Assembly: GCF_000246855.1 (NCBI RefSeq)
Contig: NC_016609.1
Coordinates: 5,716,744 to 5,780,743, forward strand
DNA length: 64,000 nt
Reading direction: 5' to 3'
Source of the DNA: Niastella koreensis GR20-10
GTDB taxonomy: Bacteria > Bacteroidota > Bacteroidia > Chitinophagales > Chitinophagaceae
The position numbers and the translations under genes were made by a program. Below, in pieces: positions 51,061 to 59,556 of this stretch. Every line of letters begins with the position of its first letter. Position 1 is the first letter of the stretch. Below the pieces are notes generated by a model, which saw nothing but the letters and a program-made list of their open reading frames with translations, made no database searches and was not told the origin of the DNA.

Positions 51061-52227
51061 ATGATCGCATATAACCATACATCGCTCGATAATTTATTGA
51101 TCAACGAAGAAGCCGCGGATGCTTTTCATCAGCAGCTCATTTCAATGGAAGAGTACAAGGCTATAGAAAAAGCCTACCCGGTAAACCTGCACACGCCCAA
51201 TATATTTATCCGTTTTGGGTTGTTTTTGTTAACGTGTGTAATTGCGTTTATGGGGTTTGGGATGCTGTTGATGATGGAAATAAGATCAGAAAAAGGATTG
51301 GGCATTTTAACCTTTATATATTCCTTATGCATGTATGGGGCATTGGAGTTTTTAATCAGGGAGAAAAAACATTACCGGTCGGGAATTGATGATGCATTAC
51401 TCTGGTTATGTATTGGGGCTCTCCTTGGCGCAGCCGAATTAATTTTTTCATCAGTATCCATTCTGGCGCAAGCTGTATTGATCTTTATCCCTGCCTTTTA
51501 TTTCCTGTTACGATTTGGAAATGCGATCATGGGCGCCCTGGCTTTTATGGCATTTTTGGTGATCGTATTTTATGGAGTATCGCCACTGGGTAATATGGCC
51601 AAAACTATAATGCCCTTTTTGCTGATGGCCATCTCGTTTATCGTTTACCGGCTGGTGAAAAATTACGGCAACAATAACCGGTTTAAATATTATCAGCATT
51701 GCTGTACCCTTATAAAGATCCTTGCCCTGCTTATTCTATATGCAGCCGGAAACTATTTTGTAGTAAGGGAAGTTAGCAATAGTATGTTTGATCTGCAGTT
51801 GAAGGAAGGAGAATCTGTACCCTACGGCTGGGTTTTCTGGATCCCGACCGTTCTTCTCCCCGCTGCGTACATTTTCCGGGGTATTCAAAAAAAGGATGTG
51901 ATCTTTTTACGTTCCGGGTTAATACTGGTGGCTGCGGTTATATTTACCATCCGGTATTATTATCACTTGGCGCCGCTGGAAATAGCCATGAGCATCGGCG
52001 GTACTTTAATGATCGTCATTGCCTGGAGCCTTACAAAATACCTTACGCCACCCAAACATGGGTTTACCCATGCCGAACCGAATGATCCATCATTGGCGGG
52101 ATTACTTCAGGTAGAGTCATTGATAGTGGCGCAAACCTTCCATCAATCACCTGTACCTGAAACCGGTAAACATTTTGATTTTGGCGGCGGCAGCGGCGGT
52201 GGAGCTGGCGCTTCGGATAACTTCTAA
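51061..52227 (+). CDS. Polytopic membrane protein coupled to the DUF2157 gene
   Basis: 388 residues. A cytoplasmic N-terminal segment of about 60 residues (SLDNLLINEEAADAFHQQLI) resembles the one that precedes DUF2157 or DUF4401 domains. About ten helices follow, then a hydrophilic C-terminal tail ending GGGSGGGAGASDNF. Such Gly/Ser-rich acidic-ended tails recall the TPM-domain protein tails of Bacteroidota, but no TPM is present. It starts 1 bp after the preceding stop. Function unknown. Confidence 0.75.
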   Translation: MIAYNHTSLDNLLINEEAADAFHQQLISMEEYKAIEKAYPVNLHTPNIFIRFGLFLLTCVIAFMGFGMLLMMEIRSEKGLGILTFIYSLCMYGALEFLIREKKHYRSGIDDALLWLCIGALLGAAELIFSSVSILAQAVLIFIPAFYFLLRFGNAIMGALAFMAFLVIVFYGVSPLGNMAKTIMPFLLMAISFIVYRLVKNYGNNNRFKYYQHCCTLIKILALLILYAAGNYFVVREVSNSMFDLQLKEGESVPYGWVFWIPTVLLPAAYIFRGIQKKDVIFLRSGLILVAAVIFTIRYYYHLAPLEIAMSIGGTLMIVIAWSLTKYLTPPKHGFTHAEPNDPSLAGLLQVESLIVAQTFHQSPVPETGKHFDFGGGSGGGAGASDNF

Positions 52228-52228
52228 A

Positions 52229-52918
52229 CTACCTGCTCTTAAGCAGTTTGACGCCTTTACTTTTAACTGAATAACCAATTTTAAATCCAATCATTAAATT
52301 GGGCCATATTCCTTTTATTACCCTTTGCCCATCACTTATCAGGTCACCATGCCCTTCGCCGGTTAAAACATGATCGTTTTCATCTGATGATAAAGAATTA
52401 TGTCCCTTTATATATCTGATACCACCACCAAAATACCATTCAAAAACAAATTTCTTTTTATGAACTATTAAAGTTCCAAGCTTAACATTTATGCCATAAA
52501 TGTCTTTCGAGATTGAATATTGTTTTTCAAAAGTTGGAGCAGACGGGAAACGAATACTATCTGCATAATCGAAATTGATCTTTTTATAAAAAACATCAAG
52601 CGATATATACGACCCTACCGATAATTTATGTTTATTAAGATAGTATTTTATTTCAGGTCTGATAATAAAGCCACTGGGGTGAATCTTTACATCCAATTTT
52701 GAGTCTAAGCCATAGTATTTACCCAGTTCAAAGGAAAATGCGGTATTGTTAATTACTTTAACTTCTGCTCCCAGCCTGTATGAATAGCCGCCATATACGT
52801 CGATAAAAGCTAAAGGATTTGTTTTAATACATATTCTATTATCGATTAAAGTTGTATCGGCCTGTGCCAGGCAAAACTGGCTTGCTAAAAGAAGGGGTAC
52901 AATTAATAAGAGTCGCAT
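52229..52918 (-). CDS. DUF3575-type outer-membrane beta-barrel protein
   Basis: 229 residues with a signal peptide (ending QFCLAQ). A small barrel of alternating strands begins CIKTNPLAFIDVYGGYSYRL and contains FSFELGKYYG, FIIRPEIKYYLNK, KKFVFEWYFGGGIRYIKG and a closing IGFKIGYSVKSKGVKL, matching DUF3575. It ends 2 bp from the convergent membrane-protein stop. The promoter at 52942-52972 is exact. A second, intact paralogue at 58103-58792 aligns over its whole length without gaps in total size. Function unknown. Confidence 0.85.
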   Translation of the reverse strand: MRLLLIVPLLLASQFCLAQADTTLIDNRICIKTNPLAFIDVYGGYSYRLGAEVKVINNTAFSFELGKYYGLDSKLDVKIHPSGFIIRPEIKYYLNKHKLSVGSYISLDVFYKKINFDYADSIRFPSAPTFEKQYSISKDIYGINVKLGTLIVHKKKFVFEWYFGGGIRYIKGHNSLSSDENDHVLTGEGHGDLISDGQRVIKGIWPNLMIGFKIGYSVKSKGVKLLKSR

Positions 52919-52941
52919 TTACCGGTAAAGGGTTTGAATGG

Positions 52942-52972
52942 CAAAAATAATGTATTATTGCCTTGGGTGCAA
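52942..52972 (-). promoter_or_regulatory. Promoter of the DUF3575 gene (TTG-N20-TATTTTTG)
   Basis: On the minus strand the -33 TTG (52970-52972) and -7 TATTTTTG (52942-52949) are 20 bp apart, an exact Bacteroidota promoter 24 bp before the ATG. The matching place in the duplicate at 58816-58846 is damaged. Confidence 0.82.
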
Positions 52973-53004
52973 CCAGCCAAACCAACCAATTCGTCTTTCA
53001 GATC

Positions 53005-53694
53005 ATGAAGCAACAATTACTTATCCTTGCCACAGTTAGTATACTGGTGGCAAACTGCCATAAAGAAAATGATCATCCTTCTTCCGCAACTGAAAATAAC
53101 TACTTTGTAAACAGCGGGCTTACCCATTTCGCGCCGGTCCGGTTATTTACTCATGAGGGTGAGGTTATTAATCCGGGGCTTGCCCAGGCCTATCGCAATG
53201 AATTCTCGCTTTATTTTTTTGACCCGGGCGATGATTTTAATGATTCGTATTACCAGAAATTCGTTTATATAAATGACGACAGTATCCAGTATGTTACACC
53301 CGGCAGGGTTTTCGGCGCCAAACGTACGGCCAGGGACACCTACGATCGTTTCTCTACACCTTACACCGATATAATAAACGATACCAGTTCGCTGGAATTT
53401 TACATTGTACAATATAAAACACTTCACCGCAGGGATGTTCCCCCCGGTACCAATAGCCCCAATGGTTTTGTTTATTATGAAGCCGATAACCCTGTATACT
53501 TTTTAAAAAAGGTAAAAGATACCTTCTTCATGCCGATCATAAAATACGCTACGATTTCAAGAACACCAGGCATCATTAGTTTTGCTTCCAGCAAATTCAA
53601 TAATGTGTTCTCTGCCGATGGAGTTGACCATTTAGGGGTTCATGACACGCTGCTGGTTCAAAGTTTCGATGTTGCATTTGTGAGGAATAAATGA
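53005..53694 (+). CDS. Lipoprotein of unknown function
   Basis: 229 residues from the ATG at 53005, which begins a lipoprotein signal (MKQQLLILATVSILVANC). The mature part is beta-rich with many aromatic residues (NEFSLYFFDPGDDFNDSYYQ, EFYIVQYKTLHRRD, PVYFLKKVKDTFFMPIIKY). No family is recognised. It is divergent from the DUF3575 gene and convergent with the Sel1 gene. A 76-bp relic of its 3' end is found at 58849-58924 inside the duplicated block. Confidence 0.7.
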   Translation: MKQQLLILATVSILVANCHKENDHPSSATENNYFVNSGLTHFAPVRLFTHEGEVINPGLAQAYRNEFSLYFFDPGDDFNDSYYQKFVYINDDSIQYVTPGRVFGAKRTARDTYDRFSTPYTDIINDTSSLEFYIVQYKTLHRRDVPPGTNSPNGFVYYEADNPVYFLKKVKDTFFMPIIKYATISRTPGIISFASSKFNNVFSADGVDHLGVHDTLLVQSFDVAFVRNK

Positions 53695-53725
53695 TGCGTG
53701 CAGACCAACAGCCTGTGTGTTGCTT

Positions 53726-54838
53726 TTATTCGTTCTCCTCCTGCAGAGCAGCCAGATTGTCTTTGGCATCGGCGCTTCCTGCTTTGATAGCTTTGTTATA
53801 CCAATCAATAGCCAATGAATCATTTGCCTTAACGCCTTTGCCATTCGCATAAAACCAACCGAGATTATTCATGGCGTCAGCACTTTCGTACTGAGCTCCC
53901 TTTTTATACCATTCCATGGCTGTTTTGTAATTCACGGCTACACCTTCCCCATTTTGATATAACCAGCCTACGTTATTCATGGCATCACCGCAACCTGCAT
54001 TGGCCCCTTTATTATACCAGACCATAGCTGTTTTATAGTCAACCTTTACACCCAGCCCTTTTTGATATAACAAACCTATATTGTTCATGCCCCGGCTGCT
54101 ACCGGCTTTAACAGCCTTTTGATACCAGTCCATGGCCTGCTTGTAATCAATATTTACGCCTTCCCCATTTTCATACATATATCCAACATTGTTTATGGCC
54201 TCCGGCTCACCATTCTCCGCGGCCTTTTTATACCATTTCATGGCTTCGTTGAAACTTGTATCAACTCCTTCCCCATGCTCGTAGAGCCATCCAATATTGT
54301 TCATAGAGCTACCACTGCCACCTTCAGCCGCCTTTTTATAAAGTTGCATAGCTTTAGGATAATCTATACTTACACCTTCCCCATGGTCATACATCCAGGC
54401 CAGGTTGAAAAGAGCGTCCAGATCTCCGGCATCTGCAGCTTTCTTATACCATTTTATGGCGGTTAAGTTATCTTCTGTTACACCCAATGCTTTATCGTAC
54501 AGGTATCCTATATTGCTCATGGCAGAAATGTTTCCATCCTTTGCAGCCTGCTGGAAATACGCCATTGCTTGTTTATAATCTATAGTTACTCCGTTCCCTC
54601 GCTGATACATCAATCCAAGGAAATTTACGGCATCGGAACTCCCTGCTTCGGCAGCATTTTTCCAAACCCGTAAAGCATCTAAATAGTATTCTTTATTATA
54701 GTAAGCCAATCCTTCATTGTAAAGCCTGTCGGCATCAATGGTATTCAAACAAGATGCGGCCAGCAATGAAATCACCAGTGCCACAACCGGGAAATTGTTC
54801 AGGGAAGTCTTTTTAGAAAATTGTTTCACGTCAGTCAT
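53726..54838 (-). CDS. Sel1-repeat lipoprotein
   Basis: 370 residues. A lipoprotein-type signal after a polar N terminus (VVALVISLLAASC) precedes about nine 36-residue Sel1 repeats of the form A-M-x-W-Y-x-K-A-A-x-x-G-x-x-x-A, then M-x-N-I-G-x-L-Y-x-x-G-x-G-V. A 108-bp periodicity is visible in the DNA. Sel1 solenoids are protein-interaction scaffolds in the envelope. The gene has its own upstream terminator from the BACON gene and is probably a single unit. A decayed copy of its 3' end lies at 58993-59083. Confidence 0.93.
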   Translation of the reverse strand: MTDVKQFSKKTSLNNFPVVALVISLLAASCLNTIDADRLYNEGLAYYNKEYYLDALRVWKNAAEAGSSDAVNFLGLMYQRGNGVTIDYKQAMAYFQQAAKDGNISAMSNIGYLYDKALGVTEDNLTAIKWYKKAADAGDLDALFNLAWMYDHGEGVSIDYPKAMQLYKKAAEGGSGSSMNNIGWLYEHGEGVDTSFNEAMKWYKKAAENGEPEAINNVGYMYENGEGVNIDYKQAMDWYQKAVKAGSSRGMNNIGLLYQKGLGVKVDYKTAMVWYNKGANAGCGDAMNNVGWLYQNGEGVAVNYKTAMEWYKKGAQYESADAMNNLGWFYANGKGVKANDSLAIDWYNKAIKAGSADAKDNLAALQEENE

Positions 54839-54873
54839 ATTGGAGTAATATAAGCGAAAATATCTTATTACAA

Positions 54874-54899
54874 AAGGCCCGGCGATATTACCGGGCCTT
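54874..54899 (-). terminator. Terminator of the BACON lipoprotein gene
   Basis: AAGGCCCGG (54874-54882) and its perfect complement (54891-54899) are followed on the minus strand by TTTTG. It lies 28 bp past the stop at 54927. Confidence 0.85.
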
Positions 54900-54926
54900 G
54901 TATATGGTTAGTTGCAACAAAGTTCT

Positions 54927-56447
54927 TTAGTTCTCTTTGAATTTCATAAGCCATCCATCTGAATGATCATCTGACGGATACGTGGCAGTAGAGTTTACTG
55001 AACCAGCAACCCAGAAGCTGCCGTCGGAATTCATTAAAAGACCATTGGCCTGGTTACCATTAGGGCTTGCAAAAGCTTTACTCCATAACAGCTGGCCGGA
55101 ATTGTTCAACTTGAACAACCAGGTACCGCCGTTTTGCTGATTTGTACCAACATCACCATCCTGAACACCGGCAATGGCAGCAAACACATATCCACCATCG
55201 GGGGTAAGGGCGATACCTGCATTGCTACTATAAAAATCATTGCTGGATCCGCCAAGCAGTTTATTCCAGGACATATTGCCATTGGCATCGAGTTTCACAA
55301 TCCACAGATCGGTATAGCTGCTGTGGTTTTTGCCGGTTACGTCACCGTTTTCGCTGCCATAGCTTGTACCCGCAACAATACAGCCACCATCGGCTGTACT
55401 TTGTATGCTCAAAGGATCGTCTCCTTTATTTGAACCCAATACCTTGCTCCAGATCTTTTCACCATTGGCATTTAATTTTACTATCCCATAATCACCTCCT
55501 GAAGTTCCCAGGGATACATAAATTGATCCATCGGGGGTAACGGACATAGACCTGGTATTGCCTCCTATAAATTCATCCAGGTATTTATCCCATATCGTGT
55601 TTCCGTTGCGATCAAATTTTGTTATCTGGATATTATTTACCGGTGTACTTTTAATACCTGCCACAATAAAATCGCCGTTGGATGCAGGAACCATACTGGT
55701 GAGATATTCATAATAATCGGGCGTTCCTACCACCCGTGTCCATGCCGTATCGCCGTTACTTTGCATTTTTATGATCCACCAATCTGACCTTCCAGGCCTT
55801 TGATAACCGAAAGATGTGGCGCCTACTATAAAGCCGCCATCGCTGGTGGGAATAACGGCTTTGGCTGCATCATCCTCCGTTTTGTTACCCATAGTGCGGG
55901 TCCACAACGTATCGCCGTCGTTGTTGCATTTCACTATCCATGCATCACCGAAACCTATACCAGGAAAGCCTGTAAAATTGTTTGTTCCCACACATAAGAA
56001 CCCACCTGCCGGATCGGCCGTGATCGCATTGAAATAGTTGGTCAGTTTTCCAGCCAGGATCTTTTGTGACAACAGTTCCACATCAAAGGCTTTCTGTTCA
56101 ATGGTCAGCTCTGCCTTCAGGTTCAGGGAAGCATTTGCAACTTTTGCCGTTACGATAGCTGTTCGTGGCTGTCCGGCAACAACATTGCCGGCTACCGAAA
56201 CATGAATGGTATCTGTTCCATGCCCCGAACTTTTACTCAGTTGCAACCAGTCGCTGCCGGAACTAACTAATAACTCCCAGTCTGTATTCGACTGTACAAC
56301 AAAGTCTGCCGAACCCGAAACATTTGCGGGTATCGAAATCTTAGCTTGATAAAATTGTAAATAGGGCAACTCGGTGGTTCCAACGCCTTCTTTCTCGCAG
56401 GAGATGAATACCTGGAAAAAAAACAGGGCCAACAAAATCTCTTTCAT
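54927..56447 (-). CDS. BACON-domain lipoprotein with beta-propeller-like repeats
   Basis: 506 residues from the ATG at 56445-56447 (signal ending FISC). Residues 30-120 are a BACON domain (IPANVSGSADFVVQSNTDWE, followed by WLQLSKSSGHGTDT), often linked to surface glycan binding. The rest is about seven blade-like repeats of the form D-G-G-F-I-V-x-G, W-I-V-K-x-N-x-x-G-x-x-x-W. Examples are FVVQ-type edges, LWIVKLDANGNMSWNKLLGG and TWLFKLNNSGQLLWSKAF. This makes it a likely beta-propeller exposed on the cell surface. No enzyme motif is visible. Confidence 0.85.
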   Translation of the reverse strand: MKEILLALFFFQVFISCEKEGVGTTELPYLQFYQAKISIPANVSGSADFVVQSNTDWELLVSSGSDWLQLSKSSGHGTDTIHVSVAGNVVAGQPRTAIVTAKVANASLNLKAELTIEQKAFDVELLSQKILAGKLTNYFNAITADPAGGFLCVGTNNFTGFPGIGFGDAWIVKCNNDGDTLWTRTMGNKTEDDAAKAVIPTSDGGFIVGATSFGYQRPGRSDWWIIKMQSNGDTAWTRVVGTPDYYEYLTSMVPASNGDFIVAGIKSTPVNNIQITKFDRNGNTIWDKYLDEFIGGNTRSMSVTPDGSIYVSLGTSGGDYGIVKLNANGEKIWSKVLGSNKGDDPLSIQSTADGGCIVAGTSYGSENGDVTGKNHSSYTDLWIVKLDANGNMSWNKLLGGSSNDFYSSNAGIALTPDGGYVFAAIAGVQDGDVGTNQQNGGTWLFKLNNSGQLLWSKAFASPNGNQANGLLMNSDGSFWVAGSVNSTATYPSDDHSDGWLMKFKEN

Positions 56448-56578
56448 ATAAGTAGGAATGTGGGGTTTAGCCCCTAAATTATACAATAACTCATTCATCA
56501 GGGTTGTCAGTTAATAACTGTGCAATTTCAGAACATATTCGTGTAGTTTTAGCCGATAACTGTGTAAGGGTTATGCAT

Positions 56579-56586
56579 TATATTTG
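56579..56586 (+). promoter_or_regulatory. -7 element TATATTTG of the FKBP gene
   Basis: An exact TAnnTTTG, 20 bp before the ATG at 56607. No clear -33 TTG at standard spacing. Confidence 0.45.
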
Positions 56587-56606
56587 CGCCTAAACTTACA
56601 CTATAC

Positions 56607-57068
56607 ATGCGTTTGATTAATCTTGTTTTTAGTATGATAGTAGCCCTGGTGCTTACGGGCTGCAGTAATAAGGATAAAGAAGAGCAAAAATGTACCACGG
56701 CAGCAGAAGATGATGCCAAAATGCAGAATTATATCAGTACCAATGGTATTACAGCTACTAAACATGCCAGTGGAATGTATTACCAGATCATCGACCCGGG
56801 CACGGGCGCAACTCCCACCATTAATTCAACTGTGAAGGCAAATTATACAGGTAAATTCACCAACAATACGTCCTTCGATTCAGGAGTAGCAAGTTTTCCG
56901 TTAACAGGCGTAATTACGGGCTGGCAAATAGGTATTCCACTTATCAAACAGGGAGGAAAAATAAAATTGATCATTCCACCCTACCTGGGTTATGGATGTA
57001 ATGATTACATGGGCATTCCAGGCAATTCTGTATTGGTATTTGATGTGGAATTACAGGACGTTCAATAA
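56607..57068 (+). CDS. FKBP-type peptidyl-prolyl isomerase lipoprotein
   Basis: 153 residues. Lipoprotein signal with lipobox LTGC, then a charged linker and one FKBP domain: SGMYYQIIDPGTG, VKANYTGKFTNNTSFDSG, ITGWQIGIPLIKQGGKIKLI, IPPYLGYG, IPGNSVLVFDVELQDV. The usual catalytic aromatic residues (Y, F, W, Y) are present. It should catalyse prolyl isomerisation of exported proteins in the periplasm. It is monocistronic and ends in the terminator of repeat copy 1. Confidence 0.94.
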   Translation: MRLINLVFSMIVALVLTGCSNKDKEEQKCTTAAEDDAKMQNYISTNGITATKHASGMYYQIIDPGTGATPTINSTVKANYTGKFTNNTSFDSGVASFPLTGVITGWQIGIPLIKQGGKIKLIIPPYLGYGCNDYMGIPGNSVLVFDVELQDVQ

Positions 57069-57098
57069 AGCCAACTGGGAAACCAACAAATCTATTAA

Positions 57099-57212
57099 AC
57101 GCAAAAACCCGCTACCAGAGCGGGTTTTACAATTTCGTGGAGTCCGCCGGCAGATTGCCGAACCAATTAAAGGAATTCTTTAAGCGTATTAGTATTGGAA
57201 AACATTTAATAG
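57099..57212 (+). repeat. Terminator plus tRNA-like repeat, copy 1
   Basis: A perfect hairpin AAAACCCGCT/AGCGGGTTTT (57104-57113, 57119-57128) serves as terminator for the FKBP gene. It is followed by GTGGAGTCCGCCGGCAGATT and GCCGAACC. This resembles the antisense of a tRNA acceptor/T-arm, but with a broken T-loop. Next comes a TTAAAG-GAATT-CTTTAA palindrome. Copies 2 and 3 lie at 58015-58071 and 59751-59870 in the same orientation. Confidence 0.85.
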
Positions 57213-57273
57213 ATAAATTTCAGTGCATGTAATTTTGAGAATTTTCCGCTTGGCGAAGCATAAACAACATTTG

Positions 57274-57831
57274 TTAACGGTCTGAAATCCAATAGTACAA
57301 TTGGATGGCGAGAAGAAAACCAAATATCTTATCCGGGTGAAGACCATCTGCAATTTCTATAGTTCCTTCCCATGGTCTCATACTATCATGAGAAAAAAAG
57401 TTTCCTTTAAGGGTATTCTTCAACAAAAAGACAGTTTGACTTTCTGATTTAATATCAACTATTAAGTTGGCCGTTTCTTTTCTAGTATGGAAATTACTCC
57501 AATTCAGGTTATATGATTGAGAGCCATCGTAAAACGCCATAGTTAAATAGTCACCCTTAAACAAAGGGGTCTCAACGGTAATTCTTACAAAGGGAACTTC
57601 AAATTCGTTAAGTAAAATATGCTCGTAAGATGGAATGCCCCATGATTTGTCATGTCGCTTATACCCTGCACTTTCCCTGAACTTGGCGAACGTTCTATTA
57701 TAATTCGTGATTAAAGTTCCAATGAGATTACGGTCGGTATATAAGTCATACTTTACTGCGCTTGAAAATGCGAGGTTGATATCTGAAAAGTATTGATCGG
57801 AGCAGTAATATCGCTTAAAAGCAAATTCCAT
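57274..57831 (-). CDS. Hypothetical protein between repeat copies 1 and 2
   Basis: 185 residues, no signal peptide or membrane helix. Predicted mixed alpha/beta: it opens with an aromatic-rich FAFKRYYCSDQYFSDIN, has YKRHDKSWGIPSYEHILLNE and FKGDYLTMAFYDGSQSYNLN strands, and closes with a long helix (GFLLAIQLYYWISD). I recognise no family. It lies between two copies of the terminator/tRNA-like repeat, so it may have arrived as a cassette. It could be an immunity-type protein, but nothing shows this directly. Confidence 0.6.
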   Translation of the reverse strand: MEFAFKRYYCSDQYFSDINLAFSSAVKYDLYTDRNLIGTLITNYNRTFAKFRESAGYKRHDKSWGIPSYEHILLNEFEVPFVRITVETPLFKGDYLTMAFYDGSQSYNLNWSNFHTRKETANLIVDIKSESQTVFLLKNTLKGNFFSHDSMRPWEGTIEIADGLHPDKIFGFLLAIQLYYWISDR

Positions 57832-58014
57832 CTATATGCCGAAAATTGGGTAAATATTTCGTGATTGGTAAAGATAAAAAGAAAACTATTTTATTGTTGT
57901 GTTATTCTAATTATCAACTCCTATAGGGCCTTAGGCTTTATTCAAAAAAATAGTTCGACCATCCGTCAGACCCAAAAAAATAAAGCGCTGCAATGCAAGG
58001 CTTTACCTGTTTCA

Positions 58015-58071
58015 GTGGAGTCCGCCAGCAGATTGTCAAACCAATTAAAGGAATTTTTTAAGCGTATTAGT
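58015..58071 (+). repeat. Terminator plus tRNA-like repeat, copy 2 (lacks the terminator half)
   Basis: GTGGAGTCCGCC..GCAGATTG and CCAATTAAAGGAAT..TTTAAG with the trailing GCGTATTAG closely match copy 1. The AAAACCCGCT hairpin is absent and replaced by unrelated sequence. It sits 32 bp before the stop of the minus-strand DUF3575 paralogue. Confidence 0.82.
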
Positions 58072-58102
58072 CCTGCAACTACATCCTATTGAACAAAATC
58101 AT

Positions 58103-58792
58103 TTAACCCTTGACCAGTTTAAATCCTTTGCTTTTAACCGAATAACCAATCTTAAATCCAAGCATTATATTTGGCCATACTCCTTTTATTATCCTTTGTC
58201 CCTCATCCGCGTAACCTCCATGCCCATCTCCGGTTAAAACATGTTTATCTTCATCTGATGATAAAGAATTGTGGCCCTTTATACATCTGAAGCCTCCACC
58301 AACATACCATTCAAAAACAAATTTCTTTTTATGAACAATTAAATATCCGTACTTAGCATTTATGCCATAAATGTCTTTCCAGATTGTATATTGTTTTTCA
58401 AAAATTGGGGTCGATGGCAAACTAATACTATCCTTATGATCGAAATTGATCTTTTTATAAAAAACATCAAGGGATACATACTTCCCTGTTGATAATTTGT
58501 ATTTATTAAGATAGTATTTTATTTCAGGTCTGATAATAAAGCCATTAGGGTGTATCATTAAACTTTTTTGACCTAAGCCATAATCATAATATTTACCCAA
58601 TTCAAAGGAAAATGCAATATTGTGAGTTACTTTAAATTCTGCTCCCAGCCTGTATGAACAGCCGCCATATGTATCGATAAAGGCTAAAGGATTTATTTTA
58701 ATACATATTTTATTATCGATTATAGTTGTATCGGTTTGCGCCAGGCAAAACTGGCTTGCTAAAAGAAAGGGTATAATAAATGAGATTCGCAT
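58103..58792 (-). CDS. DUF3575-type outer-membrane protein, paralogue of 52229-52918
   Basis: 229 residues with a signal peptide (ending QFCLAQ) and all the barrel strands of its twin (CIKINPLAFIDTYGGCSYRL, FIIRPEIKYYLNKY, IGYSVKSKGFKL). The two genes are equal in length and alike over most of their DNA, including 50 bp upstream. Codon changes are spread evenly, so the copy is not brand new. Its promoter has lost both key elements: the -7 is TATTTTAG and the -33 TTG is replaced at a deletion junction. It may therefore be silent although intact. Confidence 0.85.
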   Translation of the reverse strand: MRISFIIPFLLASQFCLAQTDTTIIDNKICIKINPLAFIDTYGGCSYRLGAEFKVTHNIAFSFELGKYYDYGLGQKSLMIHPNGFIIRPEIKYYLNKYKLSTGKYVSLDVFYKKINFDHKDSISLPSTPIFEKQYTIWKDIYGINAKYGYLIVHKKKFVFEWYVGGGFRCIKGHNSLSSDEDKHVLTGDGHGGYADEGQRIIKGVWPNIMLGFKIGYSVKSKGFKLVKG

Positions 58793-58848
58793 TTGCCAAT
58801 AAGGGGTATGAATGGCTAAAATAATGAATTATTGGCCCGGGTGCTTAG

Positions 58849-58924
58849 AGTTGACCATTTAGGTGTTCATGACACGCTACTGGTTCACAAAGTTTTGATA
58901 TTGCATTTGTAAAAAATAAATGAT
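58849..58924 (+). pseudogene. 3'-end relic of the lipoprotein gene at 53005-53694
   Basis: About 76 bp match the last 70 bp of the lipoprotein gene (GAGTTGACCATTTAGG, GTTCATGACACGCT, then GCATTTGT, ending at AATAAATGAT). One added base breaks the frame. The rest of the gene is missing: the sequence jumps from the DUF3575 leader directly to this tail. Confidence 0.82.
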
Positions 58925-58992
58925 ATATAGATATCATTTCAGCTTCACGTTCATTTCACAGGTCTGGCAAGTTATCTGGGCAAAAAATTGTG

Positions 58993-59083
58993 TCCTCCTG
59001 CAAATTAGCCTGATTGTCTTTGGCATCGGTGTTTCCTGTTTTAATTGCCTGTTATTCCATTCAATGGCCAGCGAATCATTCGC
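58993..59083 (-). pseudogene. C-terminal relic of the Sel1-repeat gene at 53726-54838
   Basis: About 90 bp match the 3' end of the Sel1 gene (TCCTCCTGCA, GATTGTCTTTGGCATCGG, CCAATGAATCATT-like) in the same relative order and orientation. Indels break the reading frame. The remaining 1 kb of the gene is absent. From here to 59274 I see no further coding. Confidence 0.75.
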
Positions 59084-59274
59084 AGCAACCATTTCCCGGG
59101 TATCGGTCTATAATCGCCTGTAGGCGCTGGTGGATCTTCACGCTAATATCGTGTAATCTTCAGGAATATGATTCATTTACTTTGTATTGATTTATTTCAG
59201 TCCGGTGCTTAAATGTAAAATATTCAGCTTCTATTTCACCCAAACCTATACGCATCAGCGCTTGTCCTGAGTTT

Positions 59275-59556
59275 TTAGTCATCTTCTTCCAGCCATTTTG
59301 GTATCCCATACTTTGCAGCCATCTCCTTAAAATATTCTGAGCTCTTGAACTTTTGCTTTTTTTCTTTAATAAGAATCAAAGCTTCTTCTTTTTTATCCCG
59401 GTTTTGGAAGCATTGCAAATGGAAGCCGCTGTCAAAATATTTGTATAAAGAATGGATTGTGTTAGATATTGCAGGCAAGCCTTTCACTTGTTCACCAGGC
59501 ATAAGAAGCTGACCGCAAAGGGCACACGTTGATTGACCTAAAAATATTAATGCCAT
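59275..59556 (-). CDS. Small Cys/His hypothetical protein
   Basis: 93 residues with a probable zinc knuckle: C-A-L-C-G near residue 11 and H-L-Q-C later (GFHLQCFQNRDKKEEA), like half a LIM or treble-clef finger. The C-terminal half is a charged helix ending WLEEDD. No signal or membrane segment. Proteins of this look often occur as orphans in accessory islands. It lies between repeat copies 2 and 3. Function unknown. Confidence 0.6.
   Translation of the reverse strand: MALIFLGQSTCALCGQLLMPGEQVKGLPAISNTIHSLYKYFDSGFHLQCFQNRDKKEEALILIKEKKQKFKSSEYFKEMAAKYGIPKWLEEDD

Noticed and set aside
57125-57180. A complete tRNA gene on the minus strand
   Set aside because: Only a possible acceptor/T-arm end is seen. 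No anticodon or D arm can be folded, so it is treated as a tRNA-like repeat.
57865-58092. Plus-strand 75-codon frame
   Set aside because: It runs through repeat copy 2, and the protein is just the translation of that repeat.
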